From contig NZ_CP083582.1 in assembly GCF_020091585.1 (NCBI RefSeq), positions 1,612,001 to 1,676,000 on the forward strand: a stretch of 64,000 nt of DNA, written 5' to 3'. Made by a program: the position numbers and the translations under genes. Below are positions 36,915 through 46,490 of this stretch, piece by piece (position 1 is the stretch's first letter; each line of letters begins with the position of its first letter). Under the pieces are notes generated by a model. That model was not told the origin of the DNA, searched no databases, and saw only the letters and a list, made by a program, of their open reading frames with translations. This DNA comes from Kovacikia minuta CCNUW1. GTDB taxonomy: Bacteria; Cyanobacteriota; Cyanobacteriia; Leptolyngbyales; Leptolyngbyaceae.

Positions 36915-37763
36915 TCACCGCTCCCCGGTCCCCTTCTGCTCTCTGCCCTCTGCCTGCCTTCTCCTGACTGCGCGTATTCCCTCAAAGAGGATGGCAGGAT
37001 TAACCGTGATTCTCGCTGCTAATGCGGGTACCTGTTGCTTGATGTGGTCATACAAGCGATCGCCATCTCCCCCAGTCAATATGACTGTACTGTCAGGAAA
37101 CCGTTGCCACCAGTCTTCTACAAAGGATCGGATACTTGCGATCAAGGTATGGATCACACCACTGGCGATCGCATCATGGGTGTTGAGTGCCCAACGAGGG
37201 GGGAGGGGTGTGGGGTGTGGGGTGTAGGGTGTGGGAAGTTCAGAGAGCGCGGCGGTTCCCTGACTCAATGCTCTGAATTGAAGTTGTACCCCTGGAAGAA
37301 TTGCTCCTCCTACCAGTTGATGATTTCTATCGGCTCCGGTAAAGGTCAAAGCGGTGCCAGCATCGATGACAAGAGCAGGGCTACCCACCAAGGAGATGGC
37401 ACCCCAAACAGCAAGGGCGCGATCGATACCCAGGGTAGAATAGGTTCCCTGTAAAGGCACATGCTCCAAGGTCAGGAAATGAGCATGGGGGTATTCTTGC
37501 CAAGCAACACTTTGGCTGGGAACAACGGAGGCAATCCAGAGCGGGAGTGGGGAGTGGGGGGTGGGGAGTGAGGGGTGGGGGGGAAGGAGAATTGTCAGGT
37601 CAAATTGATTCGTCTTTAGCTGTTGTGCTGTTTCCTGAGACAGATGCGGGGTATTCCAGGTTTGTTGTAGCTGGTTACCTGAAAAAATTGCCCAATGTAA
37701 GCGGGAATTGCCAATCATTAGTGCAATCCAAATCGCATCCCGTGGCGGACTTGTTTCGTGCAA
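36915..37763 (-). CDS. coaX: Type III pantothenate kinase
   Basis: CoaX phosphorylates pantothenate in coenzyme A synthesis. LGIDRALAVWGA, VIDAGTALTFTG and GGAILPGVQLQFRAL are family motifs. The first phosphate-loop motif, normally DxGN(T/S), reads MIGNSRLHWA, with Met for Asp. Two proline-rich low-complexity inserts ([15 protein letters not shown] and PYTPHPTPLPP) are encoded by STRRs at about 37540-37590 and 37195-37235, and the C-terminus (RRRQAEGREQ) also comes from repeat sequence. The 282-residue length is normal once the inserts are discounted. Confidence 0.9.
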   Translation of the reverse strand: MHETSPPRDAIWIALMIGNSRLHWAIFSGNQLQQTWNTPHLSQETAQQLKTNQFDLTILLPPHPSLPTPHSPLPLWIASVVPSQSVAWQEYPHAHFLTLEHVPLQGTYSTLGIDRALAVWGAISLVGSPALVIDAGTALTFTGADRNHQLVGGAILPGVQLQFRALSQGTAALSELPTPYTPHPTPLPPRWALNTHDAIASGVIHTLIASIRSFVEDWWQRFPDSTVILTGGDGDRLYDHIKQQVPALAARITVNPAILFEGIRAVRRRQAEGREQKGTGER

Positions 37764-37885
37764 AGGTTTTTAGTCCACATTCCAGAATCAATAGTCTATA
37801 GTCTAAATCGTGCGATCACTACCCTATACCGCTCAATTACCTCAATGCCTATCAATTGCTCACCGCTTCATTCCATTACCTTTTC

Positions 37886-37918
37886 TTCTATCACCTGACA
37901 CCTGACACCTGACACCTA
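37886..37918. repeat. CACCTGA tandem repeat upstream of EamA gene
   Basis: Four copies of ACACCTG in a row, 10 nt before the GTG start of the EamA transporter. The same unit, reversed, occurs at 26157-26185 and 60940-60960. Confidence 0.85.
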
Positions 37919-37927
37919 CTTATCTTT

Positions 37928-38818
37928 GTGGCTAAACCTGAATCTGCACAATGGACTGCGATCGTAGCTTTGCTTGCCCTTGCATTGATCTGGGGCAACA
38001 ACTGGGTGCAAATGAAAGTAGCTGTCCACTATGCCCCTCCGTTAGTGTTTGCCGCAATTCGAGTTTTTTTAGGAGCCTTGAGTTTGTTTGCAATGATGGT
38101 GGTGTTGCGGAAACCCCTGGCACCCAGGGAAATTCAGGGAACGTTGTGGGTGGGGTTACTACAAATTACGGGGGTCTACGGCTTAGCAACCTGGGCATTG
38201 GAAAGCGGTGGGGCAGGAAAAACCTCAGTCCTGGTTTACACCATGCCATTTTGGACGGTAATGCTTGCCTGGATATTTTTAGGCGATCGCATTCGAGGAC
38301 TGCAATGGGTTGCCATCGGCTTAAGTCTGGTGGGCTTATTTTTTATTCTGGAACCGCAAAATCTACAAGGAGGTCTCTTCAGTAAAACATTGGCAATTCT
38401 GGCAGGAGTTTGCTGGGGGGGTGGGGCGATCGTTGCCAAAAAATTGCGTCAAACGGTTGATCTCGATCTTTTATCATTCACCGCCTGGCAAATGCTGTTT
38501 GCTGCTGTTCCGTTGATTCTGGTCGCTTTGTTGGTGCCCGCTGCGCCCATCAACTGGACACCCCAATTTGTTTTCGCCCTGATTTACAACGTCATCCCCG
38601 GAACGGCGATCGCAACCCTGCTCTGGCTGTTTGTGCTGAATCAACTGCCCGCTGGCACCGCAGGCTTGGGGTTGCTACTCAATCCGATCGTGGCTGTATT
38701 TTCTGCCTGGATTCAATTAGGCGAACAACCAGGGCTGGTGGAGTCCGTAGGAATGCTGCTGATTGCGATCGCGTTAATACTCAATGCATTGCATGCCATG
38801 AGATCCTCGCTACCGTAA
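37928..38818 (+). CDS. EamA/DMT-family transporter
   Basis: A 296-residue inner-membrane protein with about ten helices arranged as two EamA halves: ALALIWGNNWVQMKVAV in the first and GVCWGGGAIVAKKL in the second, with LLLNPIVAVFSAWIQLGEQP near the end. Such proteins export metabolites or amino acids; the substrate is unknown. The start is GTG 37928; no ATG is available before the first helix. Confidence 0.9.
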   Translation: MAKPESAQWTAIVALLALALIWGNNWVQMKVAVHYAPPLVFAAIRVFLGALSLFAMMVVLRKPLAPREIQGTLWVGLLQITGVYGLATWALESGGAGKTSVLVYTMPFWTVMLAWIFLGDRIRGLQWVAIGLSLVGLFFILEPQNLQGGLFSKTLAILAGVCWGGGAIVAKKLRQTVDLDLLSFTAWQMLFAAVPLILVALLVPAAPINWTPQFVFALIYNVIPGTAIATLLWLFVLNQLPAGTAGLGLLLNPIVAVFSAWIQLGEQPGLVESVGMLLIAIALILNALHAMRSSLP

Positions 38819-38895
38819 TCTCACTCAACCCAATTCGTTAGGGTCTGAGATAGCTTTGGGCTGACATTACTACTGAAGCGACAGCGGGTGCCCTG

Positions 38896-39765
38896 ATGAA
38901 CGAGAACGAGCCACCAAGCTTGGACTTTTTGCAATACGTTGAATCCCTCAACGGGTTTGAAATTAAAAAAATGAGCGAATCTGGGGCACAGTTATTCCCC
39001 TTCTCAGGGCACCCTTCCGACTCCAGCACATCCACCTGTCTTAGCACGATTCCAATCTATATTCAGCATCACAGACTGCTACGCCATCCCTGGCTAATCG
39101 CCTTTTCCAATGCACACTTAAGCCACCTAGATTTGTTGACCTGGTTACATCAGCGCTACCTGGTTAGCTGGTGCTTTCCAAATTGGTTGATGGCAACTGT
39201 GGCAAAGTTACCGAGTGCCGAGGCACGCATTCCCCTGCTCCTAAACCTGTATGAAGAACACGGGCTGGGAGAGTCCCACGGAGGTAAACCCCATCCCCAA
39301 ATGTGGCGGCAGTTGTTTGAAGAGTTAGGGGCGATCGCACCCGGAGAAGCGCTTCCCTTACCCCAGTCAACAACCGATTTGAACCAGGGAACCCTGCTGT
39401 ATTTAAGGCTTTACACAACTGCCTGTTTCCGATTACCCGCTTTAGTTGGGTTAGGGGCAATGGCATTCGTCGAATTCATTCTGCCCTACGAAAATCAACT
39501 CATCCTTCAGGGGTTAGAACGGCTAGGCATTTCGCAGCGGGGACGGGAATTTTTTGAAGTTCATTGCCAGTGCGACGAAGCCCATGCAGGAGAAATTCTG
39601 AATGTTATGGAGAAACTGGCAAACACCCCCACTGCGATCGGGCAAGTTTGGCAGGGAATTCAGATCGCAGAAAATGCTCGTCAGGGGTTTTACGATGCCT
39701 TGAGCGTTGATCGAAATAACTCCTTAACCTGCTCCCAGGCATCGGCAGCAGCGACCGCGTTATAG
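38896..39765 (+). CDS. Haem-oxygenase-like diiron (HDO) / TenA-PqqC superfamily protein
   Basis: A 289-residue, mostly helical protein. Probable metal ligands include the Glu and His of LYEEHGLGESHG and the final HCQCDEAHAGE, the E..H and D..H pattern of haem-oxygenase-like iron enzymes. Substrate unknown. The first 50 residues are variable. The last 25 codons overlap the 3' end of the convergent dienelactone-hydrolase gene by 76 nt, and that tail looks non-conserved. Confidence 0.78.
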   Translation: MNENEPPSLDFLQYVESLNGFEIKKMSESGAQLFPFSGHPSDSSTSTCLSTIPIYIQHHRLLRHPWLIAFSNAHLSHLDLLTWLHQRYLVSWCFPNWLMATVAKLPSAEARIPLLLNLYEEHGLGESHGGKPHPQMWRQLFEELGAIAPGEALPLPQSTTDLNQGTLLYLRLYTTACFRLPALVGLGAMAFVEFILPYENQLILQGLERLGISQRGREFFEVHCQCDEAHAGEILNVMEKLANTPTAIGQVWQGIQIAENARQGFYDALSVDRNNSLTCSQASAAATAL

Positions 39766-40436
39766 CTGGCGCGGTGATTACAGAAGAAGCCATGCCCCGT
39801 GGGATAGCGGAAAATTCGGTGCTGAACCTGGTGTTGCTGAAGGGCGGATTCAATTTGATCAACCTGTTCATTCGGAATCAAGTCATCCTGGGTACCATAG
39901 AACCCATACAGAACCCCGTGAATTTTTGCGGTCTGGCTAACGGGCGGCTCGCCGCCACCAGGCATCCAGGTGGTAGTTCCCCCACCGTAGAAAGAGGCAG
40001 TTGCTTTGATATCGGGTAAGGTGGCTGCCAGGTAAGCAACCAGACCACCAAAGCAAAAACCAATGCACCCGATCGCATCCCCCTGAAATTTGGGCAACCT
40101 TTTGAGATACGCGATCGTTGCCTGAATATCCCCCATAAACTCAGCGGCTTTAGTCTGTTCCTTATACTTCCGCCCCAACAAAACCTCCTCCTGGGAATAG
40201 CCCACATCAAATCCGGGGGCAGTGCGCTGGTAAAGGGCAGGAGCGATCGCCACGTATCCCTCGCGGGCAAGCCGTTCTGTCACCTCACGAATGTGGGTAT
40301 TAATTCCAAAAATCTCTTGAAACACAATCACAGCCGGAAAGGTGCCCTCCTCAACTGGCTCAGCCAGATAGCTGTCAATCTGCAAGCCCTGATTTGGAAC
40401 CTGAACCATTTGTGTGCGAATTTCTTTTCCAGCCAT
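39690..40436 (-). CDS. Dienelactone hydrolase family protein
   Basis: An alpha/beta hydrolase of about 248 residues with a cysteine nucleophile: GFCFGGLVAYL holds the Cys elbow, GTQDDLIP the acid and YPTGHGFFC the His. FPAVIVFQEIFGIN is the typical oxyanion strand. It acts on lactones or similar esters; the natural substrate is unknown. ATG 40436 (MAGKEIRTQ) matches the family better than the frame start at 40487. It is convergent with the HDO gene, overlapping by 76 nt. Confidence 0.9.
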   Translation of the reverse strand: MAGKEIRTQMVQVPNQGLQIDSYLAEPVEEGTFPAVIVFQEIFGINTHIREVTERLAREGYVAIAPALYQRTAPGFDVGYSQEEVLLGRKYKEQTKAAEFMGDIQATIAYLKRLPKFQGDAIGCIGFCFGGLVAYLAATLPDIKATASFYGGGTTTWMPGGGEPPVSQTAKIHGVLYGFYGTQDDLIPNEQVDQIESALQQHQVQHRIFRYPTGHGFFCNHRASYNAVAAADAWEQVKELFRSTLKAS

Positions 40437-40548
40437 AGTGATGTTGTGTGGTAAGGTGGCACCCTCAAGATGATACAGCGATTCCAATCCCTACCACCTA
40501 TCACCTACCAGCTGCCACCTAATTGCAACCTCCCCGCAGCAACAATGC

Positions 40549-41343
40549 ATGATTAACGGTACGCATGAATTAACCCCACTCCACGCCCTCTGGCTATTTG
40601 GGGCAGCACTGATGGCAGGAGCATTGAACGGCGTCGTGGGTGGGGGAAGCTTTATCTCCTTTCCCGCCTTACTGTTTACTGGGGTGCCCCCCATTAATGC
40701 CAATGCCACCAGCAATACCGCCATCTGGATTGGAATGCTCGCGAGTGTGGGCGCTTATCGACGGGATCTGACCAACCAATATCGGCATCTGGTGCCTCTG
40801 GTGCTGGTTAGTGTGGTAGGGAGCGTGGCAGGCTCCCTCTTGCTGCTCCATACTTCTCAAGCGACATTTACGCGTCTGATTCCCTACCTACTCCTGCTGG
40901 CAACGGTGTTATTTACCTTGAGTGAGCCGTTCAAGCAACGGTTGCAAAACCATCAAGTTTCCGCATCGACCGCTTCTCACGTCTTCCGGCTTGGAGTGTT
41001 GCTGTTGCAACTGGCGATCGCCACCTATGGCGGATTTTTTGGTGGTGGCATGGGCATTTTGATGCTGGCTACACTCTCGCTTATGGGTATCGGCACCATT
41101 CATACCCAGAATGCAGTGCGAGCCGTGTTATCAACCAGCATTAATATCACTGCCAGTATTCCGTTTCTGCTAGCAGGTGTAATTGTCTGGCAACAGGCAG
41201 CCCTAATGGCGATCGGAGCAATTCTGGGCGGCTATTGGAGTGCCTTCTATGCCCGCCAACTACCTCCCAAATTAGTCCGGCGGTTTGTCATCCTGGTGGG
41301 ATTTATAATGACGCTGTACTTCTTTTGGAGGAGTGGAGAGTAG
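40549..41343 (+). CDS. Sulfite exporter TauE/SafE family protein
   Basis: A 264-residue membrane protein with eight or so helices. AGALNGVVGGGSFISFPAL near the N-terminus and YGGFFGGGMGILMLATLSL in the middle are the paired glycine-rich motifs of this family, which moves small sulfur-containing anions. Substrate not determined. It is divergent from the dienelactone hydrolase gene with only about 110 nt between. Confidence 0.9.
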   Translation: MINGTHELTPLHALWLFGAALMAGALNGVVGGGSFISFPALLFTGVPPINANATSNTAIWIGMLASVGAYRRDLTNQYRHLVPLVLVSVVGSVAGSLLLLHTSQATFTRLIPYLLLLATVLFTLSEPFKQRLQNHQVSASTASHVFRLGVLLLQLAIATYGGFFGGGMGILMLATLSLMGIGTIHTQNAVRAVLSTSINITASIPFLLAGVIVWQQAALMAIGAILGGYWSAFYARQLPPKLVRRFVILVGFIMTLYFFWRSGE

Positions 41344-41407
41344 CAGGTGGTAGCAGGTAAGGTCGGTGACAGGGCTGAAATAGCTGATACAGCTAATAAG
41401 CCACGCC

Positions 41408-43489
41408 CTACGCTACAAATTCTTTGGATGGCAACGCGGAGGGCACTTCTATTTGGTGCGTTGGAATCTCAATCCAGAACTCTGTGCCTTTGCCCAGTTC
41501 GGAAATGCATTTGAGGCTACCCCGATGTTTCTCTACAACAATTTGATAGCTAATCGACAATCCTAAACCCGTACCAGCACCGACTGGTTTTGTGGTGAAG
41601 AATGGGTCGAACAGACGTTCCTGAACCGCTGGAGGAATTCCCGGACCATTATCCGCAATCCGAATACGAACTCGGTTGGGAGTGAGCAGTTGGGTCTGAA
41701 TCTGAATGGAGGGAGTGGGGAGTGGGGAGTCGGGAGCGGGCGATGGAGAAGAGTTTTGAGTTTTAAGTTCTACATTCTGAATGCCTTCTGGCTCCTGGCT
41801 CCTGGCTCCTGACTTCTCCTCTAATGCATCGATCGCATTACTCAGAATGTTCATAAACACCTGGTTCAGTTGCCCGGCATAACACTCAATTTCAGGGAGG
41901 TTGCCGTAGTCCTTGATAATTTCAATGTCGGGTGAGTGGGACTTGGCTTTCAACCGATTTTGCAAAATCATTAAGGTGCTGTCGATGCCCTCGTGAATGT
42001 TCACAGGCTTCATTTCTGCCTGATCCAGGCGGGAAAAGTTGCGCAGGGAAAGGACGATTTGGCGGATGCGATTGCTGCCCATCTTCATCGATTCCAGAAT
42101 TTTAGGTAAGTCTTCCTGCAAAAACTCCAAATCGATCGCTTCAATTTCTTTCTGGATAACAGGTTCAGCATCCGGGTAATACTGCTGATACAGGTTAACC
42201 AGACTTAGCAAACTGTGGGTGTACTCGTTAACGTGGCTCAGGTTGCCATGAATAAAACTCACTGGATTATTGATTTCATGGGCAACCCCTGCCACTAACT
42301 GCCCCAAGCTAGACATTTTTTCACTCTGGATCAACTGGCTCTGAGTGTGCCGGAGTTCCTGAAATGCCTGGTTTAGTTGTTGCGCCTGGTGAGCTTCTGT
42401 TTCCGCCCTGAGATGGGTTTGTTCTAGAAGTTGAATTAAACGCAGCGCCACAATGGCAGCAATTACCAAAATTATTCCCAGGACGCTTGCCAGCACATTT
42501 AGACCCAGCAATTTCTGTTCCAGATAGGCACGCGGGATGACTTGAGCTAACGACCAACGGCTTCGTTGCAAGGGGGTGTAGGCAACATAAACCCACTCGC
42601 CATCAAGCTGCATCAATTTCACGCTGCTGTGACCACTCAGCATTTGTCGTCCGATGGATGCCAGACCGGGGTTTGTTCCCTGCAAAATACTTGTGGCAGA
42701 TGCTAAAAGCTTGTAATTGGGATGGGCAATTAACACCCCTTGAGAGTCGATCGCAAAAGCGTAGCTGCCTTCGTGATCGGTAATTCGGGCAACAACTTCC
42801 TGAATATGATCCACGGGAACCGCCCCCCACAATTGACCAATAATTTGGGGCGCACGATTCGCAGCCACTGGCAACTGAAGGCGAGCCAAATTCTCGGCAC
42901 GGGTTTTGGCATCCTCCGGCGATTCCGTCCCCCGGTTAAAGGGCGGCACCGACCAGATGGGAACGGTGATGAGAATTTGTCGAATGCCTGTAGAGCGAGC
43001 AATTACCAGGTCAGACACGTCAATTTTTCCGGCAGCGGCTTGTTGAAAGTGGGGACGATCGCTCAAGGTTTTGCCTTTGACAAAGCCTACTTTCGTGGTG
43101 TAGTAGGTGCCATCTGGGTTAACCAGATTCATGGCAAAAAAATCGGGTAGGCGATCGACCTCCAGTTGCATATACGGACGGGCGATCGACCAATCCATTG
43201 AGCGAACCGCATTGTTATTAGCGGCAGAATCAATCTGGGCGGATAGCTCACCTACCCATTCATCGATATCACTACCGCTTTTCTGCACCTGCAACAGCGC
43301 TTTTGCCTTCAGACTTTCAAGGATCAGTTGGCGCACCAGGTTGTAGCTGATGACTGCGGCACTACCAACCGAAATCAACACTACCGCTGTAATGGATAGC
43401 GAAACCCACTTCCTTGGAAGGAGAATCCTGTTTTGCTTCCATACCAAGTCAGATCCAAAACGAACGTTAGACCGCAGAAATTTCAACAT
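41408..43489 (-). CDS. Cache-domain sensor histidine kinase
   Basis: A 693-residue membrane kinase. Helix 1 (about 30-50) and helix 2 (about 340-362, [17 protein letters not shown]) flank a periplasmic double-Cache sensor ([47 protein letters not shown]). A coiled coil leads to the H-box [20 protein letters not shown], then ATPase boxes [21 protein letters not shown] and [18 protein letters not shown]-encoded residues ([20 protein letters not shown] onward) sit between the N-box and the following strand. No response regulator is adjacent, so the partner is elsewhere. Confidence 0.92.
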   Translation of the reverse strand: MLKFLRSNVRFGSDLVWKQNRILLPRKWVSLSITAVVLISVGSAAVISYNLVRQLILESLKAKALLQVQKSGSDIDEWVGELSAQIDSAANNNAVRSMDWSIARPYMQLEVDRLPDFFAMNLVNPDGTYYTTKVGFVKGKTLSDRPHFQQAAAGKIDVSDLVIARSTGIRQILITVPIWSVPPFNRGTESPEDAKTRAENLARLQLPVAANRAPQIIGQLWGAVPVDHIQEVVARITDHEGSYAFAIDSQGVLIAHPNYKLLASATSILQGTNPGLASIGRQMLSGHSSVKLMQLDGEWVYVAYTPLQRSRWSLAQVIPRAYLEQKLLGLNVLASVLGIILVIAAIVALRLIQLLEQTHLRAETEAHQAQQLNQAFQELRHTQSQLIQSEKMSSLGQLVAGVAHEINNPVSFIHGNLSHVNEYTHSLLSLVNLYQQYYPDAEPVIQKEIEAIDLEFLQEDLPKILESMKMGSNRIRQIVLSLRNFSRLDQAEMKPVNIHEGIDSTLMILQNRLKAKSHSPDIEIIKDYGNLPEIECYAGQLNQVFMNILSNAIDALEEKSGARSQEPEGIQNVELKTQNSSPSPAPDSPLPTPSIQIQTQLLTPNRVRIRIADNGPGIPPAVQERLFDPFFTTKPVGAGTGLGLSISYQIVVEKHRGSLKCISELGKGTEFWIEIPTHQIEVPSALPSKEFVA
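41695..41825. repeat. STRR array inside the Cache histidine kinase
   Basis: GGAGTGGGGAGTGGGGAGT, AAGTTCTACATTCTGAAT and GGCTCCTGGCTCCTGGCTCC units lie in frame between the N-box and the D-box of the ATPase domain. Confidence 0.85.
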
Positions 43490-43581
43490 TTTGCCTCAGA
43501 AGTGCCGCTCTGCTTAGAATCCCCCAAAGCAAAGCAGTTCTAACGGGATGCGATAATTTCCAGAGGGCTAGAGCTAGGGGC

Positions 43582-43685
43582 TAGAGCATCGGTACAGTAT
43601 TTCGAGAAACCGGGTTTCTGGTGAGGACATTCAACAAAGCTTGAGCATCTCAGAGAAGAAACCCGGTTTCTGTACCGGCGTTCTA
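43582..43685. repeat. 104-bp palindromic miniature element, copy 1
   Basis: This copy matches 55425-55528 at 97 of 104 positions. The ends form an imperfect inverted pair (CTAGAGCATCGGTACAG against CTAGAACGCCGGTACAG read from the other side), and the palindrome AGAAACCGGGTTTCT occurs near both ends. It directly precedes the truncated gene at 43686, suggesting it inserted there. Confidence 0.9.
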
Positions 43686-43946
43686 AGACTCCGACTCTCA
43701 AAGAGCGATATAAAGAACACAGAGAGTATCAGCCGCAATTTAATAGTTCGAGTGAAGGTCCTGTTGTTTTAGCTGACGGAACTACTGGATACTTATTTCA
43801 GAGCAATTTGTGGAGCAAGTTGCCATAGCGCATTTGCTTCAATTATTTGGGAGCAGAATGGCTATCAGTATCAAGTAGCAATCAAAATGGGGAAACGTGA
43901 GGAGGTGCTTGAGATGGCGAATTCAGCCGTTGAGAACCAGAAGTAG
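43686..43946 (+). pseudogene. C-terminal remnant of an unidentified gene, cut by the palindromic element and frameshifted
   Basis: Directly after the repeat the plus strand is open as LKERYKEHREYQPQFN ... GPVVLADGTTGYLF. Dropping one T of the TTT at 43796-43798 continues it as RAICGASCHSAFASIIWEQN and then GYQYQVAIKMGKREEVLEMA to TAG at 43946. The joined text has a coherent beta-rich composition with two close cysteines (CGASC). The 5' part of the gene is missing. I do not recognise the family. Confidence 0.65.
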
Positions 43947-43984
43947 CGATAATTTCCCTACCACCTATCACCTACTTGCACCTT

Positions 43985-44344
43985 TCATCCCTTCTGGTTT
44001 TGGAACATTCGTTCCACCATTTGAGCCTGCCGCTCCACGGTCTGCGCTTTCCGCTCGACAGTAGCAACGAGGCGTGAAATATTTTGATCTTGAACCTCAA
44101 GCATCCGTTCCTGGAGTTCGATCATTTGATCCAGCCGTTCGTTTTGCTGTTGCGCGATCGCCTTAACCTCAGAAAATCCAGACGTGACCATTTCCGTCAG
44201 AACCCCAAGCTGATAGGTATTGATTTCAACCGCTTCTGCAATTCGCTGGGTAATGGCGTTCAAATGCTCCATTCGAGTGTCAATGACTTCCAAACGTTCT
44301 TTCGTGGTCGAATCGGGATTGGAGCTCGCTGAAGGCGTGGTCAT
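43985..44344 (-). CDS. Small coiled-coil protein
   Basis: About 119 residues from ATG 44344. After a short disordered start, the protein is one long coiled coil with heptad hydrophobics (RMEHLNAITQRIAEAVEIN, LDQMIELQERMLEVQDQN) and a C-terminal repeat VERKAQTVERQAQMVERMFQ. Proteins like this are common in filamentous cyanobacteria, often in several copies; function unknown. The longer frame to 44443 is STRR-encoded. Confidence 0.75.
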   Translation of the reverse strand: MTTPSASSNPDSTTKERLEVIDTRMEHLNAITQRIAEAVEINTYQLGVLTEMVTSGFSEVKAIAQQQNERLDQMIELQERMLEVQDQNISRLVATVERKAQTVERQAQMVERMFQNQKG

Positions 44345-44505
44345 GGCAGAGGGGATAGGTAGTAGCGGTAGGTGGTTAGGGAAAGGATAAATGATAAAAG
44401 ATGAAGGATAAAAATTATTTCTCCATCTCTTCAACTCCCTCATCCCTCACCCCTCACTCCTTGCCCCTCACCTCTTCTGCCTGACTGCACCTAATTAAGA
44501 GCCAC

Positions 44506-44580
44506 GATAAGCTAAGATAATAGGTAACTTTACTTATCAAAACTTTACAGGACTGGGACTATCCACCAATATAAGGATAG
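44506..44580 (+). promoter_or_regulatory. Two inverted repeats upstream of flv4
   Basis: GATAAG (44506-44511) pairs with CTTATC (44533-44538), and CTATCC (44559-44564) pairs with GGATAG (44575-44580) around 10 nt. They lie 40-115 nt before the flv4 ATG in an AT-rich stretch and could be operators of a dimeric regulator. flv4-flv2 operons are CO2-responsive in other cyanobacteria through a LysR-type protein; assigning these sites to it is inference. Confidence 0.4.
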
Positions 44581-44620
44581 GAAAAGTTGCAAATACTACT
44601 TTTTAATTGGGAGGCAAGTC

Positions 44621-46342
44621 ATGGTCGCACTCAAAGAACGAGTTGAATCCAGACTGACGCTGGAAACGGTTGAGATTGCAGCTAATACCACAGCAATTCG
44701 CTGTTTGGACTGGGATCGCGATCGGTTTGACATTGAATTTGCGCTCCAAAACGGCACTACTTATAACTCCTTCCTGATTCAGGGTGAAAAAGTCGCCCTG
44801 GTTGATACTTCCCATGAAAAGTTTCGGCAGCTATACCTGGATGCACTAGCGGGGTTGATTGATCCACGCAAGATTGACTACCTGATCATCAGTCACACGG
44901 AACCGGATCACAGTGGATTGGTGGCAGATGTTTTGAGATTAGCCCCCCAAGCGGTGGTGGTGGGTGCCAAAGTTGCGATTCAATTCCTGGAAGACCTGGT
45001 ACATCAGCCGTTTGAACGAAAACTGGTGAAAAATGGCGATCGCCTCGATCTGGGCAATGGGCACGAACTGGAATTTGTCTCCGCTCCCAATCTGCACTGG
45101 CCCGACACCATTTTTTCCTACGATCACAAAACCCAGGTTCTGTTTACCTGCGACGCATTTGGCATGCACTTCTGTGATGATTGCACCTTTGATGAAGACC
45201 TGGAACTGTTGGAAGCTGATTTCCGCACCTACTACGAGTGCTTGATGGAGCCAAATGCCCGATCGGTTTTGTCTGCCATCAAGCGCATGAAGGAATTACC
45301 CCCCTTTTCCCTGATCGCCACCGGACACGGACCCTTGCTGCAATATCATGCTACTGAGCTGGTTGGACGCTACCAGGAATGGAGCCAGGCAAAGGCAAAA
45401 GCTGAAATGACTGTGGCGCTGTTTTACGTCCCAGAATACGGCTACAGCGATCGGCTCGCCCATGCCATCTCTCAGGGCATCTCTAAAACAGGGGTTGTCG
45501 TCGAAGAAATGGATTTACGGACTGTAGACGCCTCAGAAATTCGGGAACTGGTTGGAATTGCCTCTGGCATCGTCATTGGGATGCCGTCCCAGGCTCAGTC
45601 AGCCACAACCCAGGTAGCCCTCAGCACGATTCTGGCAGCCGTCAATGAGAAGCAATCCTTTGGTTTATTTGAGTCCGGCGGCGGGGATGATGAATCGGTC
45701 TATCCCTTACGAATTCGATTTCAGGAAGTTGGTCTGTCGGAAGCCTTTCCGCCCATTCAAGTTAAAGAAACTCCCACCGAAGCAACTTACCAACTCTGTG
45801 ATGAAGCAGGAACCGACCTGGGACAGTGGCTCACCCGCGATCGCAGCATCAAGCAAATGAAGTCTATGGATGGCGATCTGGATAAAGCCCTGGGTCGGAT
45901 CAGTGGTGGTCTCTACATTATCACCGCGAAAAAAAAGGAAGCTTCCAGCGCCATGCTGGCATCCTGGGTCGCACAAGCGAGTATGGAACCTTTAGGATTC
46001 ACAATTGCAGTTGCCAAAGATCGGGCGATCGAGTCCTTCCTGCATGTGGGCGATCGCTTCGTCCTCAATGTGTTGCAAGAGGGCAATTACCAGACCTTAA
46101 TGAGGCATTTTCTGAAACGCTTTGCCCCCGGAGCCGATCGGTTTGAAGGCATCAAAACCTATCCAGCAAACAATGGTTCTCCGATCCTGGCTGACGCTTT
46201 AGCGTATCTAGAATGCGAAGTGGTCAGTCGCCTGGATTGTAACGATCACTGGCTGGTTTACAGCACCGTTGAAGTTGGACGGGTTTCTGACATCAATGCT
46301 TTGACAGCCGTTCACCACCGGAAGGTTGGGAACCACTATTAA
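44621..46342 (+). CDS. flv4: Flavodiiron protein Flv4
   Basis: A 573-residue A-type-plus-reductase flavodiiron protein that passes photosystem electrons to oxygen. Domains: metallo-beta-lactamase-like diiron (about 20-260), flavodoxin (from VALFYVPEYGYSDRLA, about 265-410) and flavin reductase (from RISGGLYIITAKKKEA, about 425-573). The diiron ligands are intact: SHTEPDHSG, CDAFGMHF and ATGHGPLL. I call Flv4 rather than Flv3 because the next genes are a PsiE-like membrane protein and a ligand-poor partner, the flv4-sll0218-flv2 order. GGGAGG lies 8 nt before the ATG. Photosystem II protection is the expected role. Confidence 0.85.
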   Translation: MVALKERVESRLTLETVEIAANTTAIRCLDWDRDRFDIEFALQNGTTYNSFLIQGEKVALVDTSHEKFRQLYLDALAGLIDPRKIDYLIISHTEPDHSGLVADVLRLAPQAVVVGAKVAIQFLEDLVHQPFERKLVKNGDRLDLGNGHELEFVSAPNLHWPDTIFSYDHKTQVLFTCDAFGMHFCDDCTFDEDLELLEADFRTYYECLMEPNARSVLSAIKRMKELPPFSLIATGHGPLLQYHATELVGRYQEWSQAKAKAEMTVALFYVPEYGYSDRLAHAISQGISKTGVVVEEMDLRTVDASEIRELVGIASGIVIGMPSQAQSATTQVALSTILAAVNEKQSFGLFESGGGDDESVYPLRIRFQEVGLSEAFPPIQVKETPTEATYQLCDEAGTDLGQWLTRDRSIKQMKSMDGDLDKALGRISGGLYIITAKKKEASSAMLASWVAQASMEPLGFTIAVAKDRAIESFLHVGDRFVLNVLQEGNYQTLMRHFLKRFAPGADRFEGIKTYPANNGSPILADALAYLECEVVSRLDCNDHWLVYSTVEVGRVSDINALTAVHHRKVGNHY

Positions 46343-46490
46343 GTGACCATCGCCTATCGGCTGGGTTCAAAGCCATTACCCTTAAACAGAGGCAAACCTT
46401 TCTATCAGAATATTAAATGGAAAACCGAGTGACACATAAGCCAGGTTACTTATAAGCTGAAGCTACCCACTCAGGCACAAGGAATTTTCC

